64,000 nt of DNA from Mycobacterium gordonae (GTDB taxonomy: Bacteria; Actinomycetota; Actinomycetes; Mycobacteriales; Mycobacteriaceae). Positions 7,885 to 16,382 of the stretch are shown here, in pieces. The notes under the pieces were generated by a model that was not told the DNA's origin, made no database searches, and was given only the letters and a program-made list of their open reading frames with translations. The number at the start of each line of letters is the position of its first letter. Within the stretch, counting starts at the first letter, position 1. The DNA lies in NCBI RefSeq assembly GCF_017086405.1, contig NZ_CP070973.1, positions 5,860,739 through 5,924,738 on the forward strand, written 5' to 3'. The translations under genes were made by a program, and so were the position numbers.

Positions 7885-9081
7885 ATGTCTGAACAGTCGA
7901 ACTCAAACAACCGGAAGGCGCACGTCGTCGTGCTGGGCGGCGGGTACGCCGGGACGATGGCGGCCAACCACCTCCGGCTGCGGACCGACGTCGACATCAC
8001 CCTGGTCAATCCGCGCCCGCAGTTCGTCGAGCGGATCCGGCTGCACCAGCTGGCCGCCGGCACCGGAACCGCCACCGCGGACTACGGCGCGCTGTTGGGC
8101 GAAGGCGTCCGGCTGGTCGTCGACACCGCCGACCACATCGACGCCGCCGCCCAGCGGGTGCTACTGGCCTCGGGTGCCGAGCTGGATTACGACTATCTGA
8201 TCTACGCGATCGGCAGCACCGGTGCCGCACCGGTCGCGGTGCCGGGCGCGACGGAGTACGCGCACGTGCTGTCCGAGCTGGAAGGCGCGCAGAAGCTGCG
8301 TTACGCATTGGCCGATCTGCGCGACGACGCCCCGGTAACCGTCGTCGGAGCCGGCTTGACCGGCATCGAAGCCGCCGGCGAACTCGGTGAACAGGGCCGC
8401 GCGGTGACCCTGGTGTGTGGTGGCATTCTGGGCCCGTCGCTGAGCCGACCGGGCCGGCGTTCGGTGGCCAGGCAACTGCGCAAGCTCGGCGTGAACGTGC
8501 TCGAATCCGCGGCCGTCACCGAGGTCCGCTGGGATTCGGTGGTGCTCGGCGACGGCACAATGCTGCCGAGCGCGGTGACAGTGTGGACGGCCGGCTTCGG
8601 CGTTCCGGATCTGGCCGTCCGCAGTGGGCTGCGCACCGATTCGCTGGGCCGGCTGCTCACCGACGAGACGTTGACCAGCGTCAGCGACGAGCACATCGTC
8701 GCCGCCGGCGATGCCGCCGCACCCTCCAACCAGCCGTTGCGAATGAGCTGCCAGGCTGCCATTCCACTGGCCGCCCAGGCCGCCAACACGGTGTTGTCCC
8801 GGATCGCCGGGACCGCTCCGGCGGTGCTCGACCAGGCGTTCACCGGGCAGTGCATCAGTGTCGGCCGCACTTTCGGCACCATCCAGCTGGCCCGCAAAGA
8901 CGACACCCCAGTGAACCTGTACATCGGCGGCCGCACGGCGGCGTCGATCAAGGAGTTGGTCTGCAAGGGCACCCTGTGGGGCCTGCGCAAGGAGGCGGCG
9001 AAGCCCGGCTGGTACCGCTGGCTCAAGGGCGGCAGCCGGCCGGCGCAGCTGCCTGCCGACCAGCAGACCGTGCTGCGGTGA
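7885..9081 (+). CDS. NDH-2-like FAD/NAD(P)-dependent oxidoreductase
   Basis: Protein of 398 aa with two dinucleotide-binding folds. The FAD fold begins VVVLGGGYAGTMAA (about residues 14-27). The NAD(P) fold reads TVVGAGLTGIEAAGEL (about 150-165). A HIVAAGDAA segment (about 272-280) closes the FAD site. This is the NADH dehydrogenase type II / disulfide-oxidoreductase superfamily. No C-terminal transmembrane anchor is obvious, so a soluble or peripheral enzyme is likely. ATG start with AGAAGGAGA upstream. The TGA at 9079-9081 overlaps the GTG start of the ECF41 sigma factor, matching the known habit of ECF41 factors of sitting beside redox enzymes. Electron acceptor unknown. Confidence 0.82.
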   Translation: MSEQSNSNNRKAHVVVLGGGYAGTMAANHLRLRTDVDITLVNPRPQFVERIRLHQLAAGTGTATADYGALLGEGVRLVVDTADHIDAAAQRVLLASGAELDYDYLIYAIGSTGAAPVAVPGATEYAHVLSELEGAQKLRYALADLRDDAPVTVVGAGLTGIEAAGELGEQGRAVTLVCGGILGPSLSRPGRRSVARQLRKLGVNVLESAAVTEVRWDSVVLGDGTMLPSAVTVWTAGFGVPDLAVRSGLRTDSLGRLLTDETLTSVSDEHIVAAGDAAAPSNQPLRMSCQAAIPLAAQAANTVLSRIAGTAPAVLDQAFTGQCISVGRTFGTIQLARKDDTPVNLYIGGRTAASIKELVCKGTLWGLRKEAAKPGWYRWLKGGSRPAQLPADQQTVLR

Positions 9082-9986
9082 GCGTGGCGTCATCGAACGA
9101 CGGCGGGCATGCGGAGCGCTTCACCCTGCTGCGCCCGCTGTTGTTCACCATTGCCTACGAGATCCTCGGCTCGGCCACCGAAGCCGACGACGTACTGCAG
9201 GACAGCTACCTGCGCTGGGCCGAAGTCGAGCTGTCGGACGTGCGGGACACTAAGTCCTACCTCGCCCGGCTGGTCACCCGGCAGGCGCTCAACGCGCTGC
9301 GGGCCCAGGCGCGCCGCCGCGAGGAGTACGTCGGGCCCTGGCTGCCCGAGCCGCTGCTGCTCAAAGACCAGGACGCCTCGGCCGACGTGGTATTGGCCGA
9401 GTCGGTGTCGATGGCCATGTTGATCCTGCTCGAAGCGCTGACCCCGGACGAGCGGGCGGTGTTCGTGCTGCGGGAAGTTTTCGGGTTCGACTACAGCGAA
9501 ATCGCGGACGCAGTGGGCAAGCCGGCGGCGACCGTGCGCCAGGTCGCACACCGGGCACGCGAACACGTGCACGCACGGCGCAAGCGATTCGGTTCGGTGG
9601 ACTCCCGGCGCAACGCGGAGATCACCGCGCAGTTCCTGGCCACGGCGGCCAACGGCGACGTCGAGGCGCTGGTGGGCATGCTGGCCCCGGACGCCGTGTG
9701 GATGGCCGACGGGGGCGGCAAGGTCAGCGCGGCGCGCAAGCCGGTGGTGGGTGCGGACAAGGTCGCCAAGGCTATCGTCGGCCTCCTGCGCAAGACGCAC
9801 GCCCAGTTACACATCGAGACGGTGACCTGCAACAGCGCGCCAGCCGTGGTGTTCTACCTGGCCGGCCGCATGGAAGGCGTGATCACCGTCGAGATTGTCG
9901 ACGACAAGATCACCAACTTCTACGCGATGCGCAACCCCGACAAGCTCGTGGCGCTGGGTAACACGCGGCAGATCAGCCGCCGCTGA
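9078..9986 (+). CDS. sigJ: ECF41-family RNA polymerase sigma factor (SigJ-like)
   Basis: From the GTG at 9078 (overlapping the previous stop) the protein is 302 aa. Sigma region 2 contains ATEADDVLQDSYLRW, and region 4 has FDYSEIADAVGKPAATVRQ. A SnoaL-like C-terminal extension follows. All three ECF41 hallmarks are visible: WLPEP in the linker (about residue 90), DGGGK in the extension (about 212) and NPDKL near the C-terminus (about 290). In this family the extension acts as a built-in regulator in place of a separate anti-sigma factor. In-frame sequence upstream of 9078 belongs to the other reading frame of the oxidoreductase and is not coding. M. tuberculosis SigJ has the same architecture, but whether this is its orthologue or a second ECF41 paralogue cannot be settled here. 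Confidence 0.85.
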   Translation: MSVASSNDGGHAERFTLLRPLLFTIAYEILGSATEADDVLQDSYLRWAEVELSDVRDTKSYLARLVTRQALNALRAQARRREEYVGPWLPEPLLLKDQDASADVVLAESVSMAMLILLEALTPDERAVFVLREVFGFDYSEIADAVGKPAATVRQVAHRAREHVHARRKRFGSVDSRRNAEITAQFLATAANGDVEALVGMLAPDAVWMADGGGKVSAARKPVVGADKVAKAIVGLLRKTHAQLHIETVTCNSAPAVVFYLAGRMEGVITVEIVDDKITNFYAMRNPDKLVALGNTRQISRR

Positions 9987-10033
9987 CCTCGGCCCTGGCG
10001 TGCGACGATCCATGGTTCTGTCAAGCTAGGTCG

Positions 10034-11296
10034 GTGCGAATCGACCGGCTCGGCGATCTGGGTGGTGCGCCGCAGGTGCTGCGCGCCGTCGGCCGCGCCA
10101 CCGGCCGGCTCGGCCTGCCTCCGCCGGCGGCACTGACCGGTGAGTGGTTCGGCGCGTCGGCCGTCATCGCCCCCAGCGTGTCGGTGCAGCGGATTGCTGC
10201 CGGTGAGGTGTTCTGCGCCCCCGAGGAAGCGGTCCGCGCGGCAAAGGCCGAGCTGGGAGCGGTGGGTGGCGGCTGGATCGGCTTCCTGTCCTATCCGGAC
10301 GCGGGAGCAGACGGTTTGCCGCACCGGATTCCCGAGGCTGCTGGCGGCTGGACTGACTGCGTCCTGCGGCGCGATCTCAACGGGCAATGGTGGTATGAGA
10401 GCCTGTCCGGCGCACGACTGCCGGACTGGTTGGCCGAGGCACTGACGCTGCCCCCCAGAACGGCACCAATGTGCCAGATCGAGTGGACGACCGGAGACCG
10501 CTCAGCACACCGTGAAGGTGTGCTGGCATGCTTGGAGGCGATCGCGGCCGGCGAGGTGTACCAGGCTTGCGTGTGCACCCGGTTCACCGGAAACGTCAGC
10601 GGATCCCCGCTGGACTTCTTCATCGACGGCGTCGCCCGAACCTCCCCGGCCCGAGCGGCCTACGTCGCGGGCCGGTGGGGCGCAGTGGCGTCGCTGTCTC
10701 CGGAACTGTTCCTACACCGCCGAGGTGACGTGGTGACGTCCAGCCCGATCAAGGGCACGCTGCCACTGGATGCCTGGCCGTCGGCACTGAGGGCCTCACC
10801 CAAGGAAGTCGCCGAGAACATCATGATCGTCGACCTAGTGCGTAATGACCTTGGTCGAGTGGCTATTACGGGATCCGTCCACGTTCCGGAACTGTTGGTG
10901 GTGCGGCGCGCACCCGGAGTGTGGCATCTGGTGTCGACGGTATCGGCCCGAGTACCGGCCGAGCTGCCGATGTCGCAGTTACTGGACGCCACCTTTCCCC
11001 CGGCATCGGTCACCGGCACGCCGAAACTACGTGCGCGCCAGCTTATTTCGCAGTGGGAGCAAAATAGGCGCGGAATATATTGCGGCACAGTCGGAATGGC
11101 CTCCCCAGTGGCAGGTTGCGAGCTCAACGTCGCGATCCGGACTGTCGAGTTCGACCCGCTGGGCAATGCTGTGCTCGGCGTGGGCGGCGGCATCACGGCT
11201 GACTCCGACCCAGACGCCGAATGGGCGGAGTGCCTGCACAAGGCCGCACCGGTGGTCGAGCCGCCGACGTCCGTGACGGCGACGCGAGTTAGCTGA
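10034..11296 (+). CDS. pabB: Aminodeoxychorismate synthase component I (PabB)
   Basis: A 420-aa chorismate-utilising enzyme that makes 4-amino-4-deoxychorismate for p-aminobenzoate and folate. Visible family motifs are SSPIKGTLP (about 236-244), AENIMIVDLVRNDLGRV (about 258-274) and the C-terminal FPPASVTGTPKLRA (about 318-331). The PIKGT motif is typical of PabB; anthranilate synthase TrpE carries a different lysine/alanine context. Start taken as GTG at 10034. The gene stands next to the Rv1004c-like gene as Rv1005c does in M. tuberculosis. The amidotransferase partner (PabA/TrpG) is not in the window. Confidence 0.9.
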   Translation: MRIDRLGDLGGAPQVLRAVGRATGRLGLPPPAALTGEWFGASAVIAPSVSVQRIAAGEVFCAPEEAVRAAKAELGAVGGGWIGFLSYPDAGADGLPHRIPEAAGGWTDCVLRRDLNGQWWYESLSGARLPDWLAEALTLPPRTAPMCQIEWTTGDRSAHREGVLACLEAIAAGEVYQACVCTRFTGNVSGSPLDFFIDGVARTSPARAAYVAGRWGAVASLSPELFLHRRGDVVTSSPIKGTLPLDAWPSALRASPKEVAENIMIVDLVRNDLGRVAITGSVHVPELLVVRRAPGVWHLVSTVSARVPAELPMSQLLDATFPPASVTGTPKLRARQLISQWEQNRRGIYCGTVGMASPVAGCELNVAIRTVEFDPLGNAVLGVGGGITADSDPDAEWAECLHKAAPVVEPPTSVTATRVS

Positions 11297-11427
11297 GCAA
11301 AGTCTCGACGGATTAACCGAGAGGTGCGGATTTTCCCGATCGGCCACATGAGCTGCGCGGTGCGCATAAGCTGCTGCCATCGACGCGTGTTCGTGAGCGC
11401 GGATGCGGGCGTGGGGAAGGGACTGTC

Positions 11428-12786
11428 ATGAGAGTTGCAATCGTTGGCGCTGCGGCTGCCGCCGTGTTGGGTGGCGCGCTGGCGGTTGCGCCCTTGACGA
11501 TCTCCAACCAGAGCCGAACGTCGACCGGGGCTGGCACCTGCAGCGCAGGTCAGCAGTGCGACAAGCTGGCATCGGTGCTCATGCCGCAAACCGGCAAGCC
11601 CGCCGCGACCGCGCCCAATGGCGCGCCGTCAGCACTCGAGCCGCCAGAGCCAGTGTCACCGGCGGTGGCGCCCAAGCCGCCCGCCGAGCCTGCCGCCTAC
11701 ACACCTCCCAACCCGTCGCCCGCCGGACCCGGACTGTTACCCGGCGCCAACAACACCGTCCCCCCTGCCTCGCCACCCACCGGTGCGCTGCCCCCGGGCT
11801 TCGACCCGAACGCCGCGGCGCTCCCCGGCATCGGCGGCGTGCCCGGTGTCGGCATCCCGGGCCTGCCGGATCTCTACGGCTACGCCGGTGGTGTGGCCGG
11901 CCTGGCCGGCGTGCCGTACGGAGTGAACGCGGCGTCTGCCGTCGTCAACGGCGTCCTCGGCGTCGGCAACACCGTGGCCAGCGTGGTGTCCACGAGCGCG
12001 CTGGCCGTCACCTATGTGGTGCTGGCGTACAACGCTCTGCAGTCCTCGGGCATTCTGCCCGCGGCGCAGGGAACCATCAGCTCGCTCGGCTCGATGCTGC
12101 TGCCGTCGGCAGCTGCGGCCCTGCCGGCGGCCGCTCTGCCCGCGCTGAGCCTGCCGGGGCTGCCGGCTCTCAGCATTCCGGGCCTGCCGGGTATCTCGCC
12201 CGCCGGTCTGATCGGTCTGGCCGCCGCCGGTGGCCTGCCCGGCATCAGCCTGCCGGGGCTGCCCGACATCTCACCGGCGAGCCTGATGGCCCTGGCCTCC
12301 GCGGGCCTGCCGGGCCTGCCGGGTGTGTCGCCGACCGATCTGCTCGCGCTGGCGGCCGCCGGCGGTATCCCAGGTCTGCCGAGCCTGCCGGGTGTGAACC
12401 CGGCGGCGCTGATCGCCGCTCTGCCGGCGATCGCCGCCGGCATTCCGGGTCTGCCGCCGCTGCCCGGGATCGACCCGGCGATGCTGGCGGCGGCACTGCC
12501 CGCATTGACCGGTGGCGGCATCCCGGGCGTCAACCCCGCGATGCTGGCGGCGGCGCTGCCCGCCCTGCTCGGCGGCGCACCGGCACTGCCGGGCGTGGAC
12601 CCGGCCACGGTGCTCGCCGCGCTGCCGGCCATGGCCGCCGCGGCCGGTATCCCCACGGCGCTGCCGCAGGGTCTGCCCCCGCTGCCGCAAGGCCTGCCGC
12701 CGCTGCCCGCCCCGCCGCCGCTGCCGGCCCTGCCGGCCATCCCGCACCCGCCGCTGTGCCCCATCCCGGGCGGACCCTGCTTCTGA
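11428..12786 (+). CDS. Secreted Pro/Gly/Ala/Leu repeat protein, Rv1004c-like
   Basis: A 452-aa protein with an N-terminal signal-like helix (MRVAIVGAAAAAVLGGALAV). A short Cys-containing segment follows (two Cys near residues 37 and 44), then a Pro-rich spacer (about 70-130), a hydrophobic stretch near 175-200 and a long C-terminal repeat region (about 240-450). The repeats follow a pattern of roughly LPGLPGxxPxxLxALAAAG with periodicity of about 20-35 residues, ending in Pro-rich sequence and a final Cys. It looks exported or cell-wall associated. Position between pabB and rsmI and overall composition fit Rv1004c, a membrane protein of unknown function. No enzymatic motif is visible. ATG start preceded by GGGGAAGGGA. 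Confidence 0.7.
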   Translation: MRVAIVGAAAAAVLGGALAVAPLTISNQSRTSTGAGTCSAGQQCDKLASVLMPQTGKPAATAPNGAPSALEPPEPVSPAVAPKPPAEPAAYTPPNPSPAGPGLLPGANNTVPPASPPTGALPPGFDPNAAALPGIGGVPGVGIPGLPDLYGYAGGVAGLAGVPYGVNAASAVVNGVLGVGNTVASVVSTSALAVTYVVLAYNALQSSGILPAAQGTISSLGSMLLPSAAAALPAAALPALSLPGLPALSIPGLPGISPAGLIGLAAAGGLPGISLPGLPDISPASLMALASAGLPGLPGVSPTDLLALAAAGGIPGLPSLPGVNPAALIAALPAIAAGIPGLPPLPGIDPAMLAAALPALTGGGIPGVNPAMLAAALPALLGGAPALPGVDPATVLAALPAMAAAAGIPTALPQGLPPLPQGLPPLPAPPPLPALPAIPHPPLCPIPGGPCF

Positions 12787-12808
12787 GCTTCCGAGGGCTG
12801 GCTGCGAC

Positions 12809-13678
12809 CTACTCCTGGGCCGCCTCCTGCGCCTCGCGTCGGGAGTTGAGCACCGCTTCGTAGAGCTGTCGTGAACGCACCTCGGGGTAGCCGGCGGCCA
12901 CGTGGCTGCACGCGTCTTTGATGCGGATGCCGCCGGCGACCAGGTTCTCCACCTCGGCGACCAGGTCGGCCACCAGTGTCGACAGGTCGGCGCGAGGCGT
13001 CGCGCCCGCCAGCACCACGGTGACCTCGCCGAGCACGCCACCGGCCGCCCAGGCTGTCAGCTCGTCAAGCGACCCGCGCACCACCTCTTCGTGCACTTTG
13101 GTCAGCTCCCGGCAAACCGCGGCCTGACGGGCACCGCCGAGTTGCTCAACCGCGTCGCGCAGGCAGGCGGCCAGCCGGCGCGGGGATTCGAAGAACACAC
13201 AGGTGCGCCGCTCGTCGGCCAAGGTGGCCAGCCAGGTCCGGCGTGCCGAACCCTTGCGGGGGGCGAAGCCCTCGAAGCAGAACTTGTCAGCCGGTAAGCC
13301 CGAGACCACCAGTGCGGTCGTCACCGCCGACGGTCCGGGCAGGCACTGCACCGGCAGGTCCGCCTCGATGCACGCCGCGACCAGGCGGTAGCCCGGATCG
13401 CTGATGATCGGCATGCCGGCATCGCTGACCACCAGCACGGTGGCTCCGGACCCGATGGCATCCAGCAGGGTCGCCACCCGGGCGGTCTCGACCCGGTCGA
13501 ACAGGCTGAGCACCCGGCCGCCGATCGCGACGTCGAGGGCCTTGGCCAGGTTGCGTACCCGGCGAGTGTCCTCGGCAGCCACCACATCGGCGTCGGCCAA
13601 CGCTTCGATCAGGCGGGGTGACGCATCCGCAGGCTGGCCCAACGGCGTCGCGGCCAGTAACAGGCGCCCAGTGGTCAT
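12809..13678 (-). CDS. rsmI: 16S rRNA (cytidine-1402 2'-O)-methyltransferase RsmI
   Basis: From the ATG at 13678 the protein is 289 aa, starting MTTGRLLLAATPLGQPAD, which matches the conserved N-terminus of RsmI (LYxVATPIGN type). Further family segments are DVVAAEDTRRVRNLA, VSDAGMPIISDPGYRLV and CLPGPSAVTTALVVSGLP. RsmI uses SAM to 2'-O-methylate C1402 in the ribosomal decoding centre. The frame is open further upstream, but that extension runs into pmt and lacks family similarity. The gene is divergent from pmt with only about 24 bp between starts, so their promoters must overlap. Orthologue of Rv1003. Confidence 0.93.
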   Translation of the reverse strand: MTTGRLLLAATPLGQPADASPRLIEALADADVVAAEDTRRVRNLAKALDVAIGGRVLSLFDRVETARVATLLDAIGSGATVLVVSDAGMPIISDPGYRLVAACIEADLPVQCLPGPSAVTTALVVSGLPADKFCFEGFAPRKGSARRTWLATLADERRTCVFFESPRRLAACLRDAVEQLGGARQAAVCRELTKVHEEVVRGSLDELTAWAAGGVLGEVTVVLAGATPRADLSTLVADLVAEVENLVAGGIRIKDACSHVAAGYPEVRSRQLYEAVLNSRREAQEAAQE

Positions 13679-13702
13679 GACGGACAGCCTACGATCGACG
13701 TG

Positions 13703-15283
13703 ATGACCGCCCCGCCCCAAGAAACCTCCCGCAGCGAGGCCGGCCTTGACGAGGAGGCCGGCCCGGGGCACTCCGTACCTGTCGTCAGCCCCGCTCCCCT
13801 GGTGCCCGTCGCCGATTTCGGCCCGGTAGACCGATTGCGCGGCTGGATCGTAACCGGCGTCATCGCCGTGCTTGCCACGGCCACCCGGTTCCTAAACCTG
13901 GGTTCGCCGACCGATTCCGGCACGCCCGTCTTCGACGAGAAGCATTATGCGCCGCAGGCCTGGCAGACCCTGCACAACCACTGGATAGAAGACAACCCCG
14001 GGTTCGGCCTGGTCGTACATCCGCCCGTCGGCAAACAGCTGATCGCGACCGGCGAAGCGCTGTTCGGTTACACCGGCTTGGGCTGGCGGTTCACCGGCGC
14101 GCTGCTGGGCGTGGGGCTGGTGGTGCTGGTGACCCGGATCGTCCGGCGCATCAGCCGGTCGAGTCTGGTCGGCGGCATCGCGGGAGTGCTGGTGATCTGC
14201 GACGGCGTCAGCTTCGTCACGGCGCGCACGGCGTTGCTGGACGGGTTCCTCACCTTCTTCGTGGTGGCAGCCTTCGGCGCGCTCATCGTCGACCGGGACC
14301 AGGTTCGCGCGCGGATGCACAATGCCTTCCTGGAGGGCCGCTGCGCCGAGACGGTGTGGGGTCCGCGGCTGGGCGTGCGCTGGTGGCGCTTCAGCGCCGG
14401 GGTGCTGCTCGGCCTGGCGTTCGGGACCAAGTGGTCCGGCCTGTACTTCATCGCGTTCTTCGGCGTCATGTCGCTGGCTTTCGACGTCGCCGCCCGGCGT
14501 CAGTATCAGGTGCCCCGGCCCTGGCTGGGAGCGCTGCGCCGTGACGTCGTTCCGTCGGTATACGCGCTGGTGCTGATCCCGTTCGGGGTCTATCTGGCCA
14601 GCTATGCGGGCTGGTTCGCCTCGGAGACGGCGATCGACCGCCATCAGGTGGGCCAGACCATCGGCCCAGACAGCGTGCTGCCGCTGCCGGACGCCATCCG
14701 TTCGCTGTGGTACTACACCGCCAAGGCATTTCACTTTCACGCAACGCTGACCAACTCCGCGGGCAATCACCACCCCTGGGAATCCAAGCCGTGGAGTTGG
14801 CCAATGTCGCTGCGGCCGGTGCTGTATGCCATCGACCAGAACGACGTCGCGGGCTGCGGGGCCCAATCCTGTGTCAAAGCAGTGATGCTGGTCGGCACCC
14901 CAGCCCTGTGGTGGCTGGCCGTCCCGGTGCTGCTCTACACGACGTGGCGAATGGTGGTGCGCCGCGATTGGCGCTACGCGGTGGTGTGGGTGGGTTACTG
15001 CGCGGGGTGGTTGCCCTGGTTCGCCGAGATCGACCGGCAGATGTACTTCTTCTACGCGGCGACCATGGGGCCGTTCTTGGTGATGGCTATCGCGCTGATA
15101 CTCGGCGACATCCTGCATCAGCCTCGGCAGAACAAGGAGCGGCGCACGCTGGGGCTGATCTTCGTGTGCTGCTACGTGTCGCTGGTGGTGACGAACTTTG
15201 CCTGGCTGTTCCCGGTGCTGACCGGCCTGCCGATCTCGCAGCAGACCTGGGACATGGAGATCTGGCTGCCCAGCTGGCGGTGA
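13703..15283 (+). CDS. pmt: Protein O-mannosyltransferase (GT39)
   Basis: A polytopic membrane glycosyltransferase of 526 aa that transfers mannose from polyprenyl-phosphate-mannose to Ser/Thr of proteins crossing the membrane. After a cytoplasmic Pro-rich N-terminus (about 1-45), the first membrane helix is followed by the catalytic loop with PVFDEKHYAPQAW (about residues 75-87), where the Asp-Glu pair is characteristic of PMT enzymes. A second luminal region has HPWESKPWSWP. About 10-11 membrane segments follow. Start taken as ATG at 13703; GTG at 13700 directly before it is an alternative. Syntenic with Rv1002c. The stop codon is the first part of a tandem repeat. Confidence 0.92.
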   Translation: MTAPPQETSRSEAGLDEEAGPGHSVPVVSPAPLVPVADFGPVDRLRGWIVTGVIAVLATATRFLNLGSPTDSGTPVFDEKHYAPQAWQTLHNHWIEDNPGFGLVVHPPVGKQLIATGEALFGYTGLGWRFTGALLGVGLVVLVTRIVRRISRSSLVGGIAGVLVICDGVSFVTARTALLDGFLTFFVVAAFGALIVDRDQVRARMHNAFLEGRCAETVWGPRLGVRWWRFSAGVLLGLAFGTKWSGLYFIAFFGVMSLAFDVAARRQYQVPRPWLGALRRDVVPSVYALVLIPFGVYLASYAGWFASETAIDRHQVGQTIGPDSVLPLPDAIRSLWYYTAKAFHFHATLTNSAGNHHPWESKPWSWPMSLRPVLYAIDQNDVAGCGAQSCVKAVMLVGTPALWWLAVPVLLYTTWRMVVRRDWRYAVVWVGYCAGWLPWFAEIDRQMYFFYAATMGPFLVMAIALILGDILHQPRQNKERRTLGLIFVCCYVSLVVTNFAWLFPVLTGLPISQQTWDMEIWLPSWR

Positions 15284-15371
15284 GCGGGTCGCTGGCAGCG
15301 AGCGGGTCGCTGGCAGCGAGCGGGTCGCTGGCGGCGAGCGGGTCGCTGGCGGCGAGCGGGTCGCTGGCGGC
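15282..15371. repeat. Five tandem copies of an 18-bp unit, each able to form a hairpin
   Basis: Units begin at 15282, 15300, 15318, 15336 and 15354. The unit is GAGCGGGTCGCTGGCAGC; copies 1-2 end in GGCAGC and copies 3-5 in GGCGGC. The array begins inside the TGA stop of pmt. Each A-type junction contains CAGCGA-GCGGG-TCGCTG, a 6-bp stem with a 5-nt loop, so the transcript can fold into a row of hairpins between pmt and the convergent DUF559 gene. It behaves like a minisatellite and could serve as a repeated terminator. Confidence 0.9.
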
Positions 15372-15432
15372 GAGATTGCCGTTGTGGTCGCTGTTGATCG
15401 CTGACCGCGACCGTGACGGCAACCTCGACGGT

Positions 15433-16281
15433 TCAACTCAGCAATCCTCGGGCTGCCAGTGCGTCGCGGACCCGCTTCAGTATTCGGCTGGTGCGGTCCT
15501 CCTTGACCACCCTGACGACTCGCCAGCCGAGTTCTTCGACCATCTCCCAACGCCTGATGTCCTTTACGTACTGCAGCCGGTCGGTGCGGTGCTGGTCGCC
15601 GTCGTATTCGACAGCAACCATCGGCTCCTCCCACCCCATATCCAAGTGGGCCAACACCGCGCCAGCAGCGCTTCGCACCGCGATCTGGGTGACCGGCCTG
15701 GGCAGACCCCCGTCCACGAGTAAGAGCCTCAGCCAGGTTTCCCTCGGCGACTGCGCGCCACCGTCCATCAGGGGCAACGCTTTTCGACACAGGCGGATCC
15801 CTCTGGCGCCCGTGTAGCGGACAAGCAGCGGCGCCACGTCAGCCTCGACCAGCCCGGTTGCAGCAGACAGCGCGTCGAGGTGACTGACGGCTATATTGCG
15901 TGGCAGATGCCGGCCGAGATCGAACGCCGTTCGCACCGGCGTTGTCACGGGTAAGCCGGCCAGCCCCGTGACCTCCGTGGCACTGATTCGCTCCCGGCGG
16001 ACGATCACACCGGGCGGCGGATGGTGAAACCGGCCGAGAAGCTCGACCGGAGCGAAGTCGTCAATCCACCGTGCTCCATGCAGTGCGGCCGCCGCGCGGC
16101 CCGCGACGACACCTTGGCGACCCGACCACAGCCACGCCGCGTGGATATTGTTCCGCAGCGACCCCGATGCGTCTTTCGGCAGATAGATGTCATGGTGGAG
16201 TTTCCGATAGTTCCAACGCAATTGGCCGCGGGTGAGCGCCCCACTCGCTAGCGCTTCGCTGCCGCGAAATACCGGTGCCAC
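15433..16281 (-). CDS. DUF559-type endonuclease-domain protein with winged-helix N-terminus
   Basis: A 282-aa protein. The N-terminal part (about 10-120) resembles the AbiEi-like/transcriptional-regulator head found in many mycobacterial proteins of this size: TRGQLRWNYRKLHHDIYLP, then ALHGARWI. The C-terminal 100 residues carry a Vsr-like DUF559 fold with SPRETWLRLLL, HLDMGWEE and VAVEYDGDQHR. The acidic residues in these segments fit a PD-(D/E)XK nuclease core. Substrate and role are unknown; such proteins are widespread, often as solitary genes. GTG start at 16281. Convergent with pmt across the tandem-repeat region. Confidence 0.65.
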   Translation of the reverse strand: MAPVFRGSEALASGALTRGQLRWNYRKLHHDIYLPKDASGSLRNNIHAAWLWSGRQGVVAGRAAAALHGARWIDDFAPVELLGRFHHPPPGVIVRRERISATEVTGLAGLPVTTPVRTAFDLGRHLPRNIAVSHLDALSAATGLVEADVAPLLVRYTGARGIRLCRKALPLMDGGAQSPRETWLRLLLVDGGLPRPVTQIAVRSAAGAVLAHLDMGWEEPMVAVEYDGDQHRTDRLQYVKDIRRWEMVEELGWRVVRVVKEDRTSRILKRVRDALAARGLLS

Positions 16282-16382
16282 GCGGCGATGATGCAGCCAA
16301 CGCCCGACTTCGCCCAGCCAGGTTGCCGTCGTGGCTGTGGATAGCTCGCATCCACGACCCTCACCGCAATCTCGGCGGAAGG

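Noticed and set aside
12787..13771. Longer rsmI starting upstream of 13678
   Set aside because: The extension has no similarity to RsmI starts and overlaps the pmt N-terminus on the other strand.
15282..15371. Tandem repeat as a CRISPR array
   Set aside because: Units are directly adjacent with no spacers and no cas genes are near.
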